A stretch of DNA of 64,000 nt. Source: Hanamia caeni. Its GTDB lineage: Bacteria; Bacteroidota; Bacteroidia; Chitinophagales; Chitinophagaceae. The stretch lies in NCBI RefSeq assembly GCF_003721595.1, contig NZ_RJJR01000009.1, forward strand, positions 62,001 through 126,000, written 5' to 3'. Below are positions 62,614 to 64,000 of the stretch, piece after piece (position 1 is the stretch's first letter; every line of letters starts with the position of its first letter). Made by a program: the position numbers and the translations under genes. A model generated the notes under the pieces. That model searched no databases. It was given only the letters and a program-made list of their open reading frames with translations, and had not been told where the DNA came from.

Positions 62614-64000
62614 ATGCCTGCTACAAAAATTTTTTTAATTGCCTGTTTGATTGTTTTCATAACCTCCTGCAATAATAACGGAACCAAAAGTGAATCACGG
62701 AACGCCAGCGATTCCGCTACCGCCACAGTGTCTTATGATACCTCTTTCCAGGTAGCGGCGCAATCCTTTGCAGACATACAGGTATTGCGCTACGAAGCGC
62801 CGGGATTCAACCAGTTAAGCCTGCAGCAAAAGCAGCTTGCTTACTATTTGTACGAAGCGGCGCTTGCGGGCCGTGATATTTTTTACGACCAAAAAAGCAA
62901 GTATGGCATCATGCTTCGCAAAACGCTTGAAGCGATGTACACAACCTATACCGGTGATAAAACTTCAGAGGACTGGAAAAAATTTGAAACCTACTGTGGC
63001 CGTTTTTGGTTCAGCAACGGAAATCATCATCATTACAGCAATGATAAATTTTTGCCCGAATGTTCATCCGATTATTTTATATCGGTGGCCAAAGCCAGCG
63101 ATTCCACGCTGTTTCCTAAAAATGCAGGGGAAAGCATGGACGCATTTTTAGCAAGAATAAAACCAATCATTTATGATCCTAAAATAGAACCTAAACTAGT
63201 TGACCTTGATCCAAATGTGGATAATGTAAAAGCTTCGTCTGTCAATTTTTATGAAGGGGTAACTCAAAAGGAAGTAGAAGATTTTTATGCAAAATTTGAT
63301 TCAAAAGGAAACCAGCCGCAGTGGGGGCTTAACAGTAAAGTAATAAAAGACAGTTTAGGAAAAGTGGTAGAAAAGGTATGGAAAGCAGGTGGCATGTATT
63401 CTTCGGCCATCGAAAAAATAATCGGATGGCTTGAAAAAGCAATCACCGTAGCTGAGGATGCAAACCAGAAAGCCGCTTTGCAATTGTTAGTACAATATTA
63501 TAAAACAGGCGACCTGCACACGTGGGATGATTATAACATTGCCTGGGTAAAAGATATCAACAGCAGGCTGGATGCGGTAAACGGTTTTATAGAAGTTTAT
63601 TTTGATCCGCTGGCAAGAAAAGGAAGCTGGGAAAGTGTTGTATCAATGAAAGACCTTGCGGCTACCAAAACTATAGAAAAAATAGCCTCACAGGCGCAAT
63701 GGTTTGAAGACCATTCTCCGATTTTACCTGAAGATAAAAAGAAAAATGTGAAAGGAATTATTGCAAAAGCCATTACTGTAATTGTTGAAGGCGGAAGCGC
63801 CACTCCCTCCACTCCTATTGGCATTAATCTTCCCAACAATGAATGGATAAGGCAGCAGCATGGCTCCAAATCGGTTTCCTTAAGCAACATCGTACATGCT
63901 TATAATGTAGCCGGCGCTTCAAGTGGCATGCTTGATGAATTTGCATTAAATGATTCAGTAAAAAACAATATAAAAAAATGGGGCAGCCTCGCGGCAGATT
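62614..64000 (+). CDS. Dipeptidyl peptidase III (M49) lipoprotein, 3'-truncated
   Basis: An open frame from ATG 62614 to the window end, 462 codons, with no stop. The signal ends in the lipobox FITSC (lipidated Cys20), so it is an envelope lipoprotein. FADIQVLRYEAPGFNQLSLQQKQLAYYL and AALAGRDIFYDQKSKYG, then FWFSNGNHHHY and GGSATPSTPIGINLPNN, match the Bacteroides-type DPP III family. The zinc motif HECLGH-type region lies just beyond the end of the window. It would release dipeptides from peptide N-termini. Confidence 0.88.
   Translation, partial: MPATKIFLIACLIVFITSCNNNGTKSESRNASDSATATVSYDTSFQVAAQSFADIQVLRYEAPGFNQLSLQQKQLAYYLYEAALAGRDIFYDQKSKYGIMLRKTLEAMYTTYTGDKTSEDWKKFETYCGRFWFSNGNHHHYSNDKFLPECSSDYFISVAKASDSTLFPKNAGESMDAFLARIKPIIYDPKIEPKLVDLDPNVDNVKASSVNFYEGVTQKEVEDFYAKFDSKGNQPQWGLNSKVIKDSLGKVVEKVWKAGGMYSSAIEKIIGWLEKAITVAEDANQKAALQLLVQYYKTGDLHTWDDYNIAWVKDINSRLDAVNGFIEVYFDPLARKGSWESVVSMKDLAATKTIEKIASQAQWFEDHSPILPEDKKKNVKGIIAKAITVIVEGGSATPSTPIGINLPNNEWIRQQHGSKSVSLSNIVHAYNVAGASSGMLDEFALNDSVKNNIKKWGSLAAD

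Noticed and set aside
1..64000. CRISPR arrays, insertion sequences, prophage genes, rRNA operons
   Set aside because: No regularly spaced repeats, transposase, integrase, phage structural gene or rRNA sequence was recognised on either strand.

Overview
The window looks like a chromosomal segment of an AT-rich member of the Bacteroidota, most likely family Chitinophagaceae or a close relative. The evidence is a type IX secretion (T9SS) C-terminal sorting domain, two perfect matches to the Bacteroidota promoter consensus (TTTG, about 19 bases, TAnnTTTG), weak Shine-Dalgarno usage, a DUF5916-type outer-membrane protein, LytTR two-component regulators, a large PIG-L protein, and Tat-exported oxidoreductase and sugar isomerase proteins. 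The assignment is inference from gene content. I saw no rRNA, insertion sequence, prophage or CRISPR array. There is one tRNA (Lys, anticodon TTT) with its own promoter and terminator.

Layout. 1-4.3 kb: end of a secreted M43 metalloprotease, a leftward sugar-phosphate operon (ROK kinase, rpiB, HAD phosphatase), guaD, a small unknown and a lone receiver protein. 4.4-7.1 kb: tRNA-Lys, then a leftward three-gene operon of a Tat-exported DsrE-like protein, a TsdA-type dihaem cytochrome and a second exported DsrE-like protein; this looks like an envelope sulfur (thiosulfate/tetrathionate) module. 7.8-17.1 kb: SDR enzyme, SAM hydrolase, then leftward sodium:solute symporter, an unlisted 35-residue membrane peptide, a large PIG-L protein, a GH125 mannosidase, an unknown exported protein and an OmpA lipoprotein. 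17.4-32.7 kb: LLM oxidoreductase, lepA, flippase and glycosyltransferase, a two-gene membrane module, a Kir-type K+ channel, a repeat-bearing exported peptide, tpiA with a GlmU-like gene, rpmE2, yajQ, rsmG, and a LytTR protein tail to tail with a histidine kinase.

32.7-42.4 kb is a haem biosynthesis locus: hemJ and hemH leftward, hemA-hemC-hemD-hemE-hemF-hemB-hemL rightward. Together they cover every step from glutamyl-tRNA to protohaem by the C5 and protoporphyrin route. A RelE/ParE-type toxin-antitoxin pair sits inside the rightward run between hemF and hemB, almost touching hemB.

42.5-64 kb: a GlxA-type regulator divergent from SRPBCC and three VOC genes, a DUF5916 protein with a Dabb protein, a Tat-exported Gfo/Idh/MocA protein, a TetR-UbiB pair, a frameshifted serine hydrolase, a PIN toxin-antitoxin pair whose toxin is frameshifted in an A7 run, a YncE/phosphoesterase fusion, a LytS/LytR two-component pair, a PhyH dioxygenase, a YciI protein, a sugar isomerase and the first two thirds of a dipeptidyl peptidase III lipoprotein that runs off the window end.

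For leads, the sulfur trio, the toxin-antitoxin pair in the haem operon, the 35-residue symporter-linked peptide and several strong intergenic palindromes are the least explained. I did not find one locus that clearly forms a wholly new system.
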